A model generated the notes under the pieces. That model made no database searches and was not told the DNA's origin. It saw nothing but the letters and a program-made list of their open reading frames with translations. From Stomatobaculum sp. (lineage in GTDB: Bacteria; Bacillota_A; Clostridia; Lachnospirales; Lachnospiraceae): a stretch of DNA of 63,504 nt. The position numbers and the translations under genes are program-made. Position 1 is the stretch's first letter. Each line of letters opens with the position of its first letter. The DNA lies in assembly GCA_017449925.1 (NCBI GenBank), contig JAFSYO010000160.1, forward strand, positions 1 through 63,504, in the 5' to 3' direction. Shown here piece by piece: positions 1 to 8,050 of the stretch.

Positions 1-1823
1 ACAACGCAGATCACGAAGTTTACCAGGTCGCCGGCAAGTCCTGCCTTCAGGGCCATAGGGACGCGGGTCAGGAACTCCAGGTTTCCGAAGGAATGGAGCC
101 TTAAGTGGATAATACCGGCCATCGCGAAGGCGCAGCCCTGGAGGATCGCGTAGATCACATAGAGCGGCAGCGCGCAGAACATGAACATGAACTCCAGAGG
201 TTCCGTGACACCGGTCAGGAAGACCGCCGCCGCGGTTGAGATCATCATGGACTTGTACTTTGCCCTGTGCTCCGGCTCCACCCGGCGGTAGATCGCCAGG
301 GCGACGCCCAGAAGGAGACCTGTGGCGCCGATCATCTGGCCCACCTTGAAGCGGGCAGGCGTCACTGTGGTGAGGAGGTTCGTATAGGCAGCGGTATCGC
401 CCGCGTTCTTAAAGTTGATGAGATCCGTGATCCAGGCGAGCCACAGCGGATCCTGTCCGAACACCTGGGTCCCGGCGCTGCTTCCCGTGAGGATCGTGTA
501 GGTGCCGCCGAAGGAGGTATAGTTCATGGGAATGGTCAGCATGTGGTGCAGACCGAAGGGGAGCAGCAGACGCTCCAGGGTACCGTAGATAAACGGGGCA
601 AGAACGGGAGAGGTGGAGCTGGAGTTCGCGATCCACACGCCGAAATCATTGATGCCGCCCTGGACCACCGGCCACACTACGCTTAAGACGATCGCCGTGA
701 CCGCGGAGTAGAAGATCACCACCAGGGGAACAAATCTCTTGCCGTTAAAGAAGGACAGCGCGTCCGGAAGCTTCCGGAAGTTGTAGTACTTGTTGTATGC
801 GTTGGCGCCCACAAAGCCGGCGATGATGCCGACGAACACGCCCATGTTCAAAGCAGGTCTCCCCAGGATGTCGACAAAGTAATCCTTTACCAGGATCTCT
901 TTTCCGAACAGCGTGTGCGTGATCGCCGCCGGATCATCCAGCATGGCCGAGCTCACGCCCAGCATGGCGCCGGTGACAACATTGATGAGACAGAAAGCGA
1001 TCACTGCGGCAAAAGCGCCTCCTGCCTTCTCCTTCGCCCAGGAACCGCCGATGGCGGCAGCAAAAAGGATGTGCAGGTTTCCGATGATCGCCCAGCCGAG
1101 CTGGGCCATGGTGTTGCCTGCCATGAGGCCGAATCCTGCCGGGAAGCACATCATCAGAATGTTGCCGAGACTGATCATCAGGCCTGCGGCAGGCATGACT
1201 GCGATCACAGTCATGAGGGATTTGCCGAGCTTCTGCAGGAAGTCAAAGTCGATGGGGAGCTTCTTTTTTGCAGCGAGAGTCGTCTCCGCTGCCTTGCCGG
1301 CAGGCTGCGCGTTGGAAGGATCCGCTTTCTGCACAGCACTCTCTGAGCCGGCCGCTGCCGCCTCCGCGCTGAGTTCTGCCGTCATGATCTCTTCCCCGTG
1401 ACGGATCTCTCCTGTCTTAACAGAGAGGCTTCCCTCTTCCGCCCCGTCTGTCACCAGCACCGGCGTCACTGTGTTGATGCCCTTCGACTTCAGGAAGTCC
1501 ATATCCGCCACGCAGAGGAGCTGACCCGCTTTCACTCTGTCCCCCACCTTCACCTTCGGGGAAAACCCTTCTCCCTTCAGGTTCACGGTCTCAAGCCCGA
1601 AGTGGACGATCATTTCAATTCCTTCGTCGGAACGGATGCCGTAAGCATGCAGGCTCTCCGGAATGGCGACAATCTCGCCGTCCAGCGGGCTGCAGATGTT
1701 CCCGTTTTCAGGAATCACGGCTGCGCCATCCCCCAGCACCTTTTCCGCAAAAACCTCATCCGGCACTTCCTCCAGCGGTATTACTCTTCCGTCCAGCGGG
1801 GACAGTATCGACATCCTGCTCAT
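1..1823 (-). CDS. PTS sugar transporter, EIIA-EIIC (3' end outside window)
   Basis: Sugar-phosphotransferase permease of the glucose/maltose type, read leftwards and cut by the window edge (about 607 residues visible). Residues 1-155 form a Crr-like IIA domain: HAYGIRSDEG and IVHFGLETVNLKGEGF carry the two histidines (about H59 and the phospho-accepting H74). An Ala/Glu-rich linker (155-190) leads into a IIC domain with many hydrophobic segments and the conserved LPFGLHHMLTIP and GVTEPLEFMF stretches. Any IIB domain would lie beyond position 1. The start is ATG 1823 or ATG 1814; both follow weak AGCAGG-type ribosome sites inside an 11-bp repeat. It is divergent from a LacI-type regulator, its probable repressor. 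The exact sugar cannot be told from sequence. Confidence 0.9.
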   Translation of the reverse strand, partial: MSRMSILSPLDGRVIPLEEVPDEVFAEKVLGDGAAVIPENGNICSPLDGEIVAIPESLHAYGIRSDEGIEMIVHFGLETVNLKGEGFSPKVKVGDRVKAGQLLCVADMDFLKSKGINTVTPVLVTDGAEEGSLSVKTGEIRHGEEIMTAELSAEAAAAGSESAVQKADPSNAQPAGKAAETTLAAKKKLPIDFDFLQKLGKSLMTVIAVMPAAGLMISLGNILMMCFPAGFGLMAGNTMAQLGWAIIGNLHILFAAAIGGSWAKEKAGGAFAAVIAFCLINVVTGAMLGVSSAMLDDPAAITHTLFGKEILVKDYFVDILGRPALNMGVFVGIIAGFVGANAYNKYYNFRKLPDALSFFNGKRFVPLVVIFYSAVTAIVLSVVWPVVQGGINDFGVWIANSSSTSPVLAPFIYGTLERLLLPFGLHHMLTIPMNYTSFGGTYTILTGSSAGTQVFGQDPLWLAWITDLINFKNAGDTAAYTNLLTTVTPARFKVGQMIGATGLLLGVALAIYRRVEPEHRAKYKSMMISTAAAVFLTGVTEPLEFMFMFCALPLYVIYAILQGCAFAMAGIIHLRLHSFGNLEFLTRVPMALKAGLAGDLVNFVICV

Positions 1824-1908
1824 TTCCTGCTCATTTCCTGCTCCATTCTGTTCATTTCCTTTCTCTTTAAATGTTTTTATCACTCTGTTTCGTTTTGTTG
1901 CTGAAAAC

Positions 1909-1937
1909 AGAATATCATTTATTGCATTTGAATGCAA
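1909..1937 (-). promoter_or_regulatory. Promoter and palindrome upstream of the PTS gene
   Basis: Read leftwards, TTGCAT (1937-1932), a 17-bp spacer and TATTCT (1914-1909) make a plausible sigma-A promoter for the PTS gene. The -35 box is part of a perfect 7-2-7 palindrome (TTGCATT-TG-AATGCAA, 1922-1937), so a repressor bound here would cover the promoter. This fits control by the divergent LacI-type protein, which is an inference. Confidence 0.6.
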
Positions 1938-1968
1938 GCACTTTTTCTGGTTTTTCGCAAAAAATTTA

Positions 1969-1994
1969 ATGCAACAAAACGGCATTTGTTGCAT
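1969..1994. promoter_or_regulatory. Perfect 10-bp inverted repeat, candidate operator
   Basis: ATGCAACAAA (1969-1978) and TTTGTTGCAT (1985-1994) are a perfect inverted repeat around a 6-bp centre. It lies midway between the divergent PTS and LacI-type genes. The half-sites resemble the TTGCAT palindrome at 1922-1937 and the TTGTTGC word next to the regulator's own -35 box. It is a candidate operator for the regulator at 2109. Confidence 0.6.
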
Positions 1995-2023
1995 TATGGT
2001 TTCGCTCTGATTTCAGGAAACAT

Positions 2024-2052
2024 TTGACTTGTTGCTGTGACTGGTTTACAAT
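2024..2052 (+). promoter_or_regulatory. Promoter of the LacI-type regulator
   Basis: TTGACT (2024-2029), a 17-bp spacer and TACAAT (2047-2052) form a near-consensus promoter about 55 bp ahead of the regulator's start codon. The spacer contains TTGTTGC, a half-site of the upstream palindromes, suggesting autoregulation. Confidence 0.7.
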
Positions 2053-2108
2053 ATTGTTATGAAACAGCTCCTTCGGAGCGGAACCATTTAAGAAAAGAAA
2101 GGATGCAT

Positions 2109-3188
2109 ATGTCCGTCACCGTAAGAGATGTGGCTAGAGCCGCAGGCGTATCCGCCTCCACCGTGTCACGCACCATCACAAACCAGGCGTCGATCAGCGC
2201 CGCCACGAAGGAGAAGGTCAGGAAAGCAATGCAGGAACTGGGCTATGTTCCTCCGAAACAAAAACAGAATATATCCTCCGGCGCAGTTCGCGATACAAAA
2301 ATATCCGGCGGAGCCGCGGCGCTTCAGCGCCCGGCTTTCCGCCGGATCGGGATCGTGCTTCCTCCTGTCCACAGCAAGATGCAGGAAGATTCATTTTTTC
2401 TTGAAGTGATCAAGGGGATCAGCAGCTGCTGCAACCAGAGATCCTGCTCTGTCTCCCTTGTGAACGGCAGTTCTACGGAAGAACTTCGCTCCGCCGTACA
2501 CTCCCTGCTTTCAAACAGCGCTCCCGACGGAATGATCCTGCTCTATTCCCGCAAAAATGATCCTGTAACAGAGGACCTTCTCTCCTCCGGAGTGCCTTTC
2601 ATCCTGGTGGGTAAATCCGCCTCCGGAGACGAAAACCAGAGTTATATTGACAATGACAACATCGCTGCGGCAAGGGAAGCCACCGCTTATCTCGCAGGAC
2701 TTGGGCACACAAGGATCGGTTTCTTAAGCAGCCGCTCTGAAGAACAGTTCAATGCGGACCGCAGGGCGGGCTACCTTCTGGCCCTTGCGGAGCATGCTCT
2801 GCCTATACGCCCGGAGTGGATCCTGGAATCTGACGGGACGAAGGAAAGAACCGAAGAGCTTCTCAGTCAGTTCTTCTCCCTTCCAGAGCTCCCCTCGGCG
2901 CTTCTTGCGGCAGATGATCTCCTCGCGGCGCTCACCATGCGGCAGGCCTCGATGAAAAGCCTGAAAATTCCGGAGGATCTCTCCATTATATCCTTCAACG
3001 ATTCCCTGCTCTCGCGGGTCACGCTCCCTGCGCTGACCTCCGTGGATGTGCAGGCAGAGCGCCTTGGGATTGAAGCCGCGGCGCAGCTTCTTATGCGGCT
3101 GGATCACCCGGACCTGCCGGCGAACAAAGTGATCGTCCCCCATCGTCTGGTGGTCAGAGAAAGCTGTATTGCCATCAGTGCGCCCTGA
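2109..3188 (+). CDS. LacI-family transcriptional regulator
   Basis: DNA-binding repressor of 359 aa. The N-terminus (MSVTVRDVARAAGVSASTVS) is a classical LacI helix-turn-helix with the hinge near residue 50. The rest matches a periplasmic-binding-like effector domain: RIGIVLPP, a GHTRIGFLSS segment and SLIISFNDS-type strands. I chose ATG 2109, six bases after AAAGGA; an in-frame ATG lies at 2103. A divergent PTS permease and palindromes between the genes point to sugar-responsive repression of that permease and of itself. The inducer is unknown. Confidence 0.92.
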   Translation: MSVTVRDVARAAGVSASTVSRTITNQASISAATKEKVRKAMQELGYVPPKQKQNISSGAVRDTKISGGAAALQRPAFRRIGIVLPPVHSKMQEDSFFLEVIKGISSCCNQRSCSVSLVNGSSTEELRSAVHSLLSNSAPDGMILLYSRKNDPVTEDLLSSGVPFILVGKSASGDENQSYIDNDNIAAAREATAYLAGLGHTRIGFLSSRSEEQFNADRRAGYLLALAEHALPIRPEWILESDGTKERTEELLSQFFSLPELPSALLAADDLLAALTMRQASMKSLKIPEDLSIISFNDSLLSRVTLPALTSVDVQAERLGIEAAAQLLMRLDHPDLPANKVIVPHRLVVRESCIAISAP

Positions 3189-3215
3189 CAAAAACTGTAT
3201 CCCTGTTTTTCCACT

Positions 3216-3809
3216 TTATACTGTAATTTCAAACGCCAGGATCCTCTCCCGCGTATCCCCGGGAAACAGATCAGAACAGTCTTCTTCATCATAAAAACAC
3301 AGCGCTTCCTGCCCCATCAGCCAGGAAACATAGTCATCAGAAGGATAATAGAACATCAGAAGCATATGCCGGGGAAAGGCATACCACGACTCCAGGATCC
3401 TGCTTACCGCGGATTGAAGCACCTTTACGGAAAACGGATTGAAGAAGAAAAACCGGTCCGCATCTTTTGGCACCTGGTAACGCTCCGCGCTTTCCCTGAA
3501 AAAAGAAACCTCGCCGGAACCCGTACAGGAAGCGAGGTTTGTTTTTGCCCCGGCAATGAAATTTTCGGAAAAATCAATTCCGATGCAGCTGCATCCTGTC
3601 CGGTCCGCCAGATAGAAGCAGACTCTTCCTTTTCCGCACCCATAGTCGAGAAGGCAGTTTTCCCTCCGGATCCATCCGCTTTCGGCAAGCCGGCCCAGCA
3701 CGGTATAGGGCGTCGGCTCGTACGGGAAATGATGCGCGTCCTCCAGAGAATCATCCCTCCCCGAAGTACAGATATTCAGTTTCTTGTCCCAGTTCTGTTC
3801 GGAGATCAT
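3216..3809 (-). CDS. Class I SAM-dependent methyltransferase
   Basis: A 197-aa protein with the SAM-binding motif LLDYGCGKGR (around residues 53-62), followed by an acidic strand (CIGIDFSENF) and an FFFNPF segment where class I methyltransferases carry motif IV. The substrate cannot be read from the sequence. It stands alone, ends just after the LacI-type gene on the other strand, and has its own upstream region with a 19-bp palindrome. The family is clear; the biological role is unknown. Confidence 0.82.
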   Translation of the reverse strand: MISEQNWDKKLNICTSGRDDSLEDAHHFPYEPTPYTVLGRLAESGWIRRENCLLDYGCGKGRVCFYLADRTGCSCIGIDFSENFIAGAKTNLASCTGSGEVSFFRESAERYQVPKDADRFFFFNPFSVKVLQSAVSRILESWYAFPRHMLLMFYYPSDDYVSWLMGQEALCFYDEEDCSDLFPGDTRERILAFEITV

Positions 3810-3853
3810 GGTTTACACTCCACGCCGTCCATGTCAAATGAGTTCTATCGTAT

Positions 3854-3872
3854 CGATATTATTATAATATCG
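3854..3872. promoter_or_regulatory. Perfect 19-bp AT-rich palindrome upstream of the methyltransferase
   Basis: CGATATTAT-T-ATAATATCG is a perfect 9-1-9 palindrome. On the minus strand a TTGACA word (3879-3874) precedes it and TCGATA (3856-3851) follows 17 bp later, so it may be an operator lying between the -35 and -10 boxes of the methyltransferase gene. Promoter assignment is tentative. Confidence 0.4.
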
Positions 3873-3931
3873 CTGTCAAATTTTACACCGGGAAAGCCAA
3901 GGATTGATGCATGTTTTGACATCAGCCCTGA

Positions 3932-4019
3932 TATAATACAGACAACAGGAACGAAAGAGCTCGTTCTCATAGATAAACCTCCTCCTTTTTACCTCCGGCC
4001 CGCCGAACCGGAGGTTTTT
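3932..4019 (+). ncRNA. Candidate small RNA with anti-Shine-Dalgarno loop
   Basis: On the plus strand an extended -10 (TGATATAAT, 3929-3937) is followed by a GAACGA/TCGTTC hairpin (3949-3966), an unpaired CCTCCTCC tract (about 3979-3986) complementary to ribosome binding sites, and a terminator-like hairpin ACCTCCGG/CCGGAGGT (3991-4015) ending in five T. Both neighbouring genes are on the opposite strand, so nothing else explains a plus-strand terminator here. No good -35 box was found. Expression is not shown. Confidence 0.4.
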
Positions 4020-4040
4020 CTATGTCTCAGCCGATCTGAC

Positions 4041-5513
4041 TTAACCGATCTGATTCGGATTCTTCAAAAAATACTGCACCAGATAATTGATCGCCCTGCT
4101 TGTCTTCACATACTTGAACCAGGTGATCTTCGGTTTGATGTCTTCATCGGGAACAATGGTGATGGTGTCGCCCTCATTCAGCCTGGTATACGCCGGAAGC
4201 TGCGTCCTGGAATCATCGATCATCGCGTAATGAAAATGATATCCGAGTGCACTGTGAATATAGAACGCGAAATCCAGCACCGTCGCCCCTTTATCGATGA
4301 TCAGCGAGGATCCGTCCTTGCGGAAGACTTTAATTTTTTCATTGTAAGTGTCGCGGGGCTCAAATTCGTCAACGTTGGTTATGGAGAGGGAACTGTCAGA
4401 GTCTATGATATTGCCGTAGAGGTAACGCTGGAAATCCGTTTCGGTGCGGACAAAAAGCCTGTAAAGATTGTCCGTCTCATCGGAGATAACGAAATATCCG
4501 GTATCTTTATATGTGGTAAGGCAGTGTTTGATCAGATAGAACCCCTTCCGGGAGAGGGCTTTATCAAAATATTCGAAAAAGATATCGTTGGGGCGAATGC
4601 TGGAATTGTCCTCAGAAAGCTTGTCACTTACGATCAGCGTAAGGTCATAGAGGGGAATATTGTCCTTGCAGAGAAGCGCGTGCCACTCGTTTTTGATATT
4701 TTCCGCCAGGCGGCTTACCTGGTTGAAAATGCTGATGCACGAGCAGTTCCGGTATTTGAAATTGATAATATAGCGGTGATAACGGTCAAGTTCGCTGGTC
4801 TCGTAGTTATGGTGATGATCAAACACACTGGAGAGGATGTCGAGGGATTCCTGACTCTTCCAGCTGTTGGCAGTACAGAGCTGCCCATACTGCTTTTTGA
4901 TCTCTTCATACTTCGCCGGGTGCTCTGCCCTGAAACAGAGCTCTTCCAGAGCATCCACAAAATTGTATGCATTCATGAGCCTGGCCATAGGGATGATAAT
5001 CTCACGGGTATGCTGCGCTTTCGGGATGCGTTTTTCTTCTTTTACTCCGGAAAGCGTACTGAGATTGTCGATCCGGTCAGCGATCTTCACGTACAGTGCC
5101 AGATCGCTCATTTTTTTCTGGAGCCGCGCGTCAGAAAGGAGATCCTTCTGCGCCTTGGTCAGGGCCTGATCCGCAAAGTCCTTGTCGCTCAGGGCGGTAA
5201 CAGCATCGACGATCTTCGCTGCATTTCCCCCGAACTTCTCCTCTATCTCAGAAAGAGGGGTATCGCAGTCTTCTACCACATCATGCAAAAGAGCGGCAAT
5301 AACAGCGTCGCTCTTAAGCCTCCAGGCGGCGACCATCCTTGCTGCCCGGAGGGGGTGGTTGATATAGGGTTCTCCTGTTCCTCGGACCATTCCGGCATGC
5401 TTTAAAGCAGCGTAGTGATAGGCCCTTTTGATATCCTTATTTCCGTCGTCCTTGTGGTTTCTGCTGTAGATCTGAAGGATCTCATCGATCGTCACGTGCA
5501 TCTCGTATTTCAT
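4041..5513 (-). CDS. Rel/SpoT-like HD and TGS protein with degenerate synthetase region
   Basis: A 490-aa alarmone-metabolism homologue. The N-terminal HD hydrolase part is intact by eye: H39, H53, LLHDVVED with HD at 77-78 and ED at 81-82, and an ADRIDNLST segment. The C-terminal TGS domain (about 393-455) is followed by KTSRAINYLVQYF, typical of Rel proteins. Between them, where the (p)ppGpp synthetase domain should be, the RFKDYI and GYQSLHT signatures are absent; only GYFVISDE and FVRTETDFQRY remain recognisable. No ACT domain, and it is shorter than the roughly 730 aa of Rel. I predict hydrolase-only or regulatory function. Start ATG 5513 follows GGGGGAGGTG; it is 28 bp behind the XRE gene and probably cotranscribed. 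Confidence 0.8.
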   Translation of the reverse strand: MKYEMHVTIDEILQIYSRNHKDDGNKDIKRAYHYAALKHAGMVRGTGEPYINHPLRAARMVAAWRLKSDAVIAALLHDVVEDCDTPLSEIEEKFGGNAAKIVDAVTALSDKDFADQALTKAQKDLLSDARLQKKMSDLALYVKIADRIDNLSTLSGVKEEKRIPKAQHTREIIIPMARLMNAYNFVDALEELCFRAEHPAKYEEIKKQYGQLCTANSWKSQESLDILSSVFDHHHNYETSELDRYHRYIINFKYRNCSCISIFNQVSRLAENIKNEWHALLCKDNIPLYDLTLIVSDKLSEDNSSIRPNDIFFEYFDKALSRKGFYLIKHCLTTYKDTGYFVISDETDNLYRLFVRTETDFQRYLYGNIIDSDSSLSITNVDEFEPRDTYNEKIKVFRKDGSSLIIDKGATVLDFAFYIHSALGYHFHYAMIDDSRTQLPAYTRLNEGDTITIVPDEDIKPKITWFKYVKTSRAINYLVQYFLKNPNQIG

Positions 5514-5541
5514 TGGATCACCTCCCCCTCGGCAAAGACAT

Positions 5542-6630
5542 TTATTTTTTCGGCTCTTTGATGGATGCTGCTTTGATCGCGTGGTACCATTCGTCGTCGT
5601 CTCTCTCGGAGATCTTGGCGACCCTGAACATGTTCCTTTCCAGACTCTTCTTGATATACCTCTCAAGTGTAGACTGAACAACGATCGACTTCTGGTGCTC
5701 CGTGAGATTCTGATTCGGTTCCTCCGAATCGACGTAAAGCGCCTTGAAATTCCGGATCATTTCCTCTGTCTCGGCTGCCGCCTTGAAGTTTGGATAGTTC
5801 AGCAGAAGGCACTCATGGATCTCTTCAGCTGAAATGGTCAAAGGATATCTTGACAGACCTGCGAACTGGATCACCGGCGCCCGTTCCCTGCCCTTTGACA
5901 CGGAATTGATGGTGCCGATCCCGCCGGTGTAATTCTCCTTGTTGTTGTCAACGCGGTGAAGGATGAGCAGCGCCTTGTCGGTGTTCGTGTGGGTCATGCT
6001 TACATAAGCGTGCTCCTGTGTCAGTTCGAAATTGCCATAGTAAGCAGTATCCGGATACTTGCCGATATGGTCAATGATCCTGGAGGGTTCCCGGATACTC
6101 TCCAGTGTTTTCTTTACCAGGGTAACGGTTTCCCTGTCCTTGATCCCAAGCAAGGCTGCACAGCTGAACTCCGGGACATCAAGGCTTGAGGGGTTTTCAT
6201 ATATGAAGAGCACCCCGTAAAGAACGGAATCTCTGGGAGGCTGGGAATCTCTTCCTTTATACTTGCTGGTATCAAAATAATACACGAAGTAGAGACCGCA
6301 GTATTTATGATAGGCAGTCATCATACTGCTGTCGATCATCGATTTCCTGCTGGGAAGGGCGCCGGAAGAGGGGTTGATGCTCTTGGTGAGAAAGTCATCG
6401 ATGGAAATATCGTAAAGGTTTTTCAGCGCCACGAAGAATCCCACATTTGGAATGCGCCGTCCTTTGCAGTAATCTGTCATGGAGGCGGGAGCAACTCCTA
6501 ATTTCTGCGCGAGTTCCCTTTGGGTCGTCCCGTTCTGAGTTATCAGCTGTTTCAGGTTTGAAGAAATGATGGTACCAAGATCCTGGTTTGAGTCAGACGA
6601 CTGATACTGAGACTGATTATCTGTGCCCAT
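5542..6630 (-). CDS. XRE-type regulator with large uncharacterised C-terminal domain
   Basis: A 362-aa protein with an N-terminal Cro/C1 helix-turn-helix at about residues 18-75 (TTQRELAQKLGVAPASMTDY is the recognition region). The remaining 280 residues match no domain I recognise. They contain mixed alpha/beta segments such as YCGLYFVYYFD and GVLFIYE and may sense a signal. Start ATG 6630 has a strong AAGGAGGTG site. It precedes the Rel-like gene by 28 bp, so the two probably form an operon and the regulator may control alarmone hydrolysis. Confidence 0.8.
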   Translation of the reverse strand: MGTDNQSQYQSSDSNQDLGTIISSNLKQLITQNGTTQRELAQKLGVAPASMTDYCKGRRIPNVGFFVALKNLYDISIDDFLTKSINPSSGALPSRKSMIDSSMMTAYHKYCGLYFVYYFDTSKYKGRDSQPPRDSVLYGVLFIYENPSSLDVPEFSCAALLGIKDRETVTLVKKTLESIREPSRIIDHIGKYPDTAYYGNFELTQEHAYVSMTHTNTDKALLILHRVDNNKENYTGGIGTINSVSKGRERAPVIQFAGLSRYPLTISAEEIHECLLLNYPNFKAAAETEEMIRNFKALYVDSEEPNQNLTEHQKSIVVQSTLERYIKKSLERNMFRVAKISERDDDEWYHAIKAASIKEPKK

Positions 6631-6662
6631 AGATTCACCTCCTTGTAGTTTTTTATAGGATG

Positions 6663-6691
6663 ATTATATTGCTCCTGCTGGCAATGGAAAA
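6663..6691 (-). promoter_or_regulatory. Probable promoter of the XRE/Rel-like operon
   Basis: Read leftwards, TTTTCC (6691-6686), a 17-bp spacer and a perfect TATAAT (6668-6663) lie about 33 bp ahead of the XRE start codon. The -35 is weak, so confidence is limited. The stretch up to 6816 is AT-rich and holds no gene I can support. Confidence 0.45.
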
Positions 6692-6816
6692 TCTCAGGTT
6701 TCTGAATAATTCGATATTTACACATCATTTGTTTCTATGTTTTAAATTATCGTGGTTTTTCACTGAATGTCAAATGGATTTCACTTCATTTCCTGCCTGT
6801 TTTTCATATTTAAAGC

Positions 6817-6861
6817 AAAAAAATTCTGGATTTCCAAATTTAAAGATTCGGAAATCCAGAA
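6817..6861 (-). terminator. Rho-independent terminator of the cobT operon
   Basis: A perfect 12-bp stem (TTCTGGATTTCC 6824-6835, GGAAATCCAGAA 6850-6861) with a 14-nt loop is followed on the minus strand by seven T (6823-6817). It sits 50 bp past the cobT stop codon. Confidence 0.85.
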
Positions 6862-6910
6862 TTATTCAGCATTTCTATTGCAGCAGGTCTGGAACCAGAT
6901 GTCCTTTTTT

Positions 6911-8005
6911 TCACTGGGGCACATAGGGGATGATGCCGCCCTCCTCAAAGGTGTAGGCTTCGCTGTACACCGCCGCCGCCATGTCGAGGAGCGGCATCGC
7001 CGCCACCGCACCGGTGCCCTCTCCAAGGCGCAGCCCCGCCGTGATGAGAGACCGCTTTCCCAGTGCTTCCAGCACCCGGCCCGCGCCCGGTTCCGCACTG
7101 ACATGACTCGCCAGCATGGCCTGTTTCGCTTCCGGGCAGAGACCCGTCGCTGCCAGCGCCGCCGCCGCGCAGGGGAATCCGTCGATCAGCGCCGGGATCC
7201 TGCAGGCAGCGGCGCCGAGGAATACGCCGCACATCCCCGCCAGTTCAAAGCCGCCGACTTTTGACAGCACATCCAGCGGGTCTCCAGGGTCCGGATGGTT
7301 TACCTCGATTGCCTTGCGGATCGCGGCGATCTTTCTCCGCACCCCTTCCTCCGACAGTCCGGCGCCCCGACCGGTCACCACTTCTATCGGCAGGCCCAGG
7401 AAAACGGAGGCCAGTGCAGACGCTGCCGTCGTATTTCCGATTCCCATTTCCCCGACAGCAAGAAGCCCGGTCCCCCGCCGTTTTTCTTCTTCCGCGAGCC
7501 GTATTCCCATAAGAACTGCCTGCGCTGCCTGCTCCCGGGACATGGCCGGTCCCTTCGTGAAATCCTCGGTTCCGTTCCCGACGCGGCAGTCCGTGATCTT
7601 TTCCTTCCCAGAATCTTCTTCCGGACGGAAATCCCGGATCCCCATATCCACCGGCACCACCCGGCAGCCGGCCCGCACTGCCATACGGCACACTGCCGTT
7701 CGCCCCAGCGCCAGCTGCCTCGCCACCGCCGCGGTCACACTGCTGTCCGTCTGGCTGACTCCCTGAGCCGTGACTCCGTGGTCCGCACAGAGCACCAGAA
7801 CGCACTTTTTTGAGATATTCACCTCCGGGCTGCCGGTCAGCGCAGCGATATCCTCCACCGCACTTTCCAGAAGCCCCAGGCTTCCCAGCGGCTTCGCGCA
7901 GGCGTTCCACCTGGCACGGGCCTTCCCCCGGGCATCCTCATCCGGCGGAACAATGCGCGATATCACCTGCAGCAGACATTCCTCCGCTTCCGTCATCTTT
8001 GTCAT
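6911..8005 (-). CDS. cobT: Nicotinate-nucleotide-dimethylbenzimidazole phosphoribosyltransferase
   Basis: Activates the lower ligand base of cobalamin by moving phosphoribose from nicotinate mononucleotide to the base (often 5,6-dimethylbenzimidazole), in the cytoplasm. The 364-aa product shows the family features KPLGSLG (near residue 38), LCADHGV, GEMGIGNTT and the C-terminal LGEGTGA segment, which holds the region of the catalytic glutamate known from Salmonella CobT. Length is normal. It lies 45 bp downstream of cobI on the same strand, so the two probably form a corrinoid operon, ending at the terminator at 6817-6861. Confidence 0.95.
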   Translation of the reverse strand: MTKMTEAEECLLQVISRIVPPDEDARGKARARWNACAKPLGSLGLLESAVEDIAALTGSPEVNISKKCVLVLCADHGVTAQGVSQTDSSVTAAVARQLALGRTAVCRMAVRAGCRVVPVDMGIRDFRPEEDSGKEKITDCRVGNGTEDFTKGPAMSREQAAQAVLMGIRLAEEEKRRGTGLLAVGEMGIGNTTAASALASVFLGLPIEVVTGRGAGLSEEGVRRKIAAIRKAIEVNHPDPGDPLDVLSKVGGFELAGMCGVFLGAAACRIPALIDGFPCAAAALAATGLCPEAKQAMLASHVSAEPGAGRVLEALGKRSLITAGLRLGEGTGAVAAMPLLDMAAAVYSEAYTFEEGGIIPYVPQ

Positions 8006-8050
8006 TTATCAAAGACCCTTTCTTCTTTCGTTCCCTTATCAGATCTACGG

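Noticed and set aside
3366..5405. A 679-residue plus-strand reading frame
   Set aside because: It lies antisense to the methyltransferase and Rel-like genes, has no ribosome site or recognisable motif, and both minus-strand products match known families.
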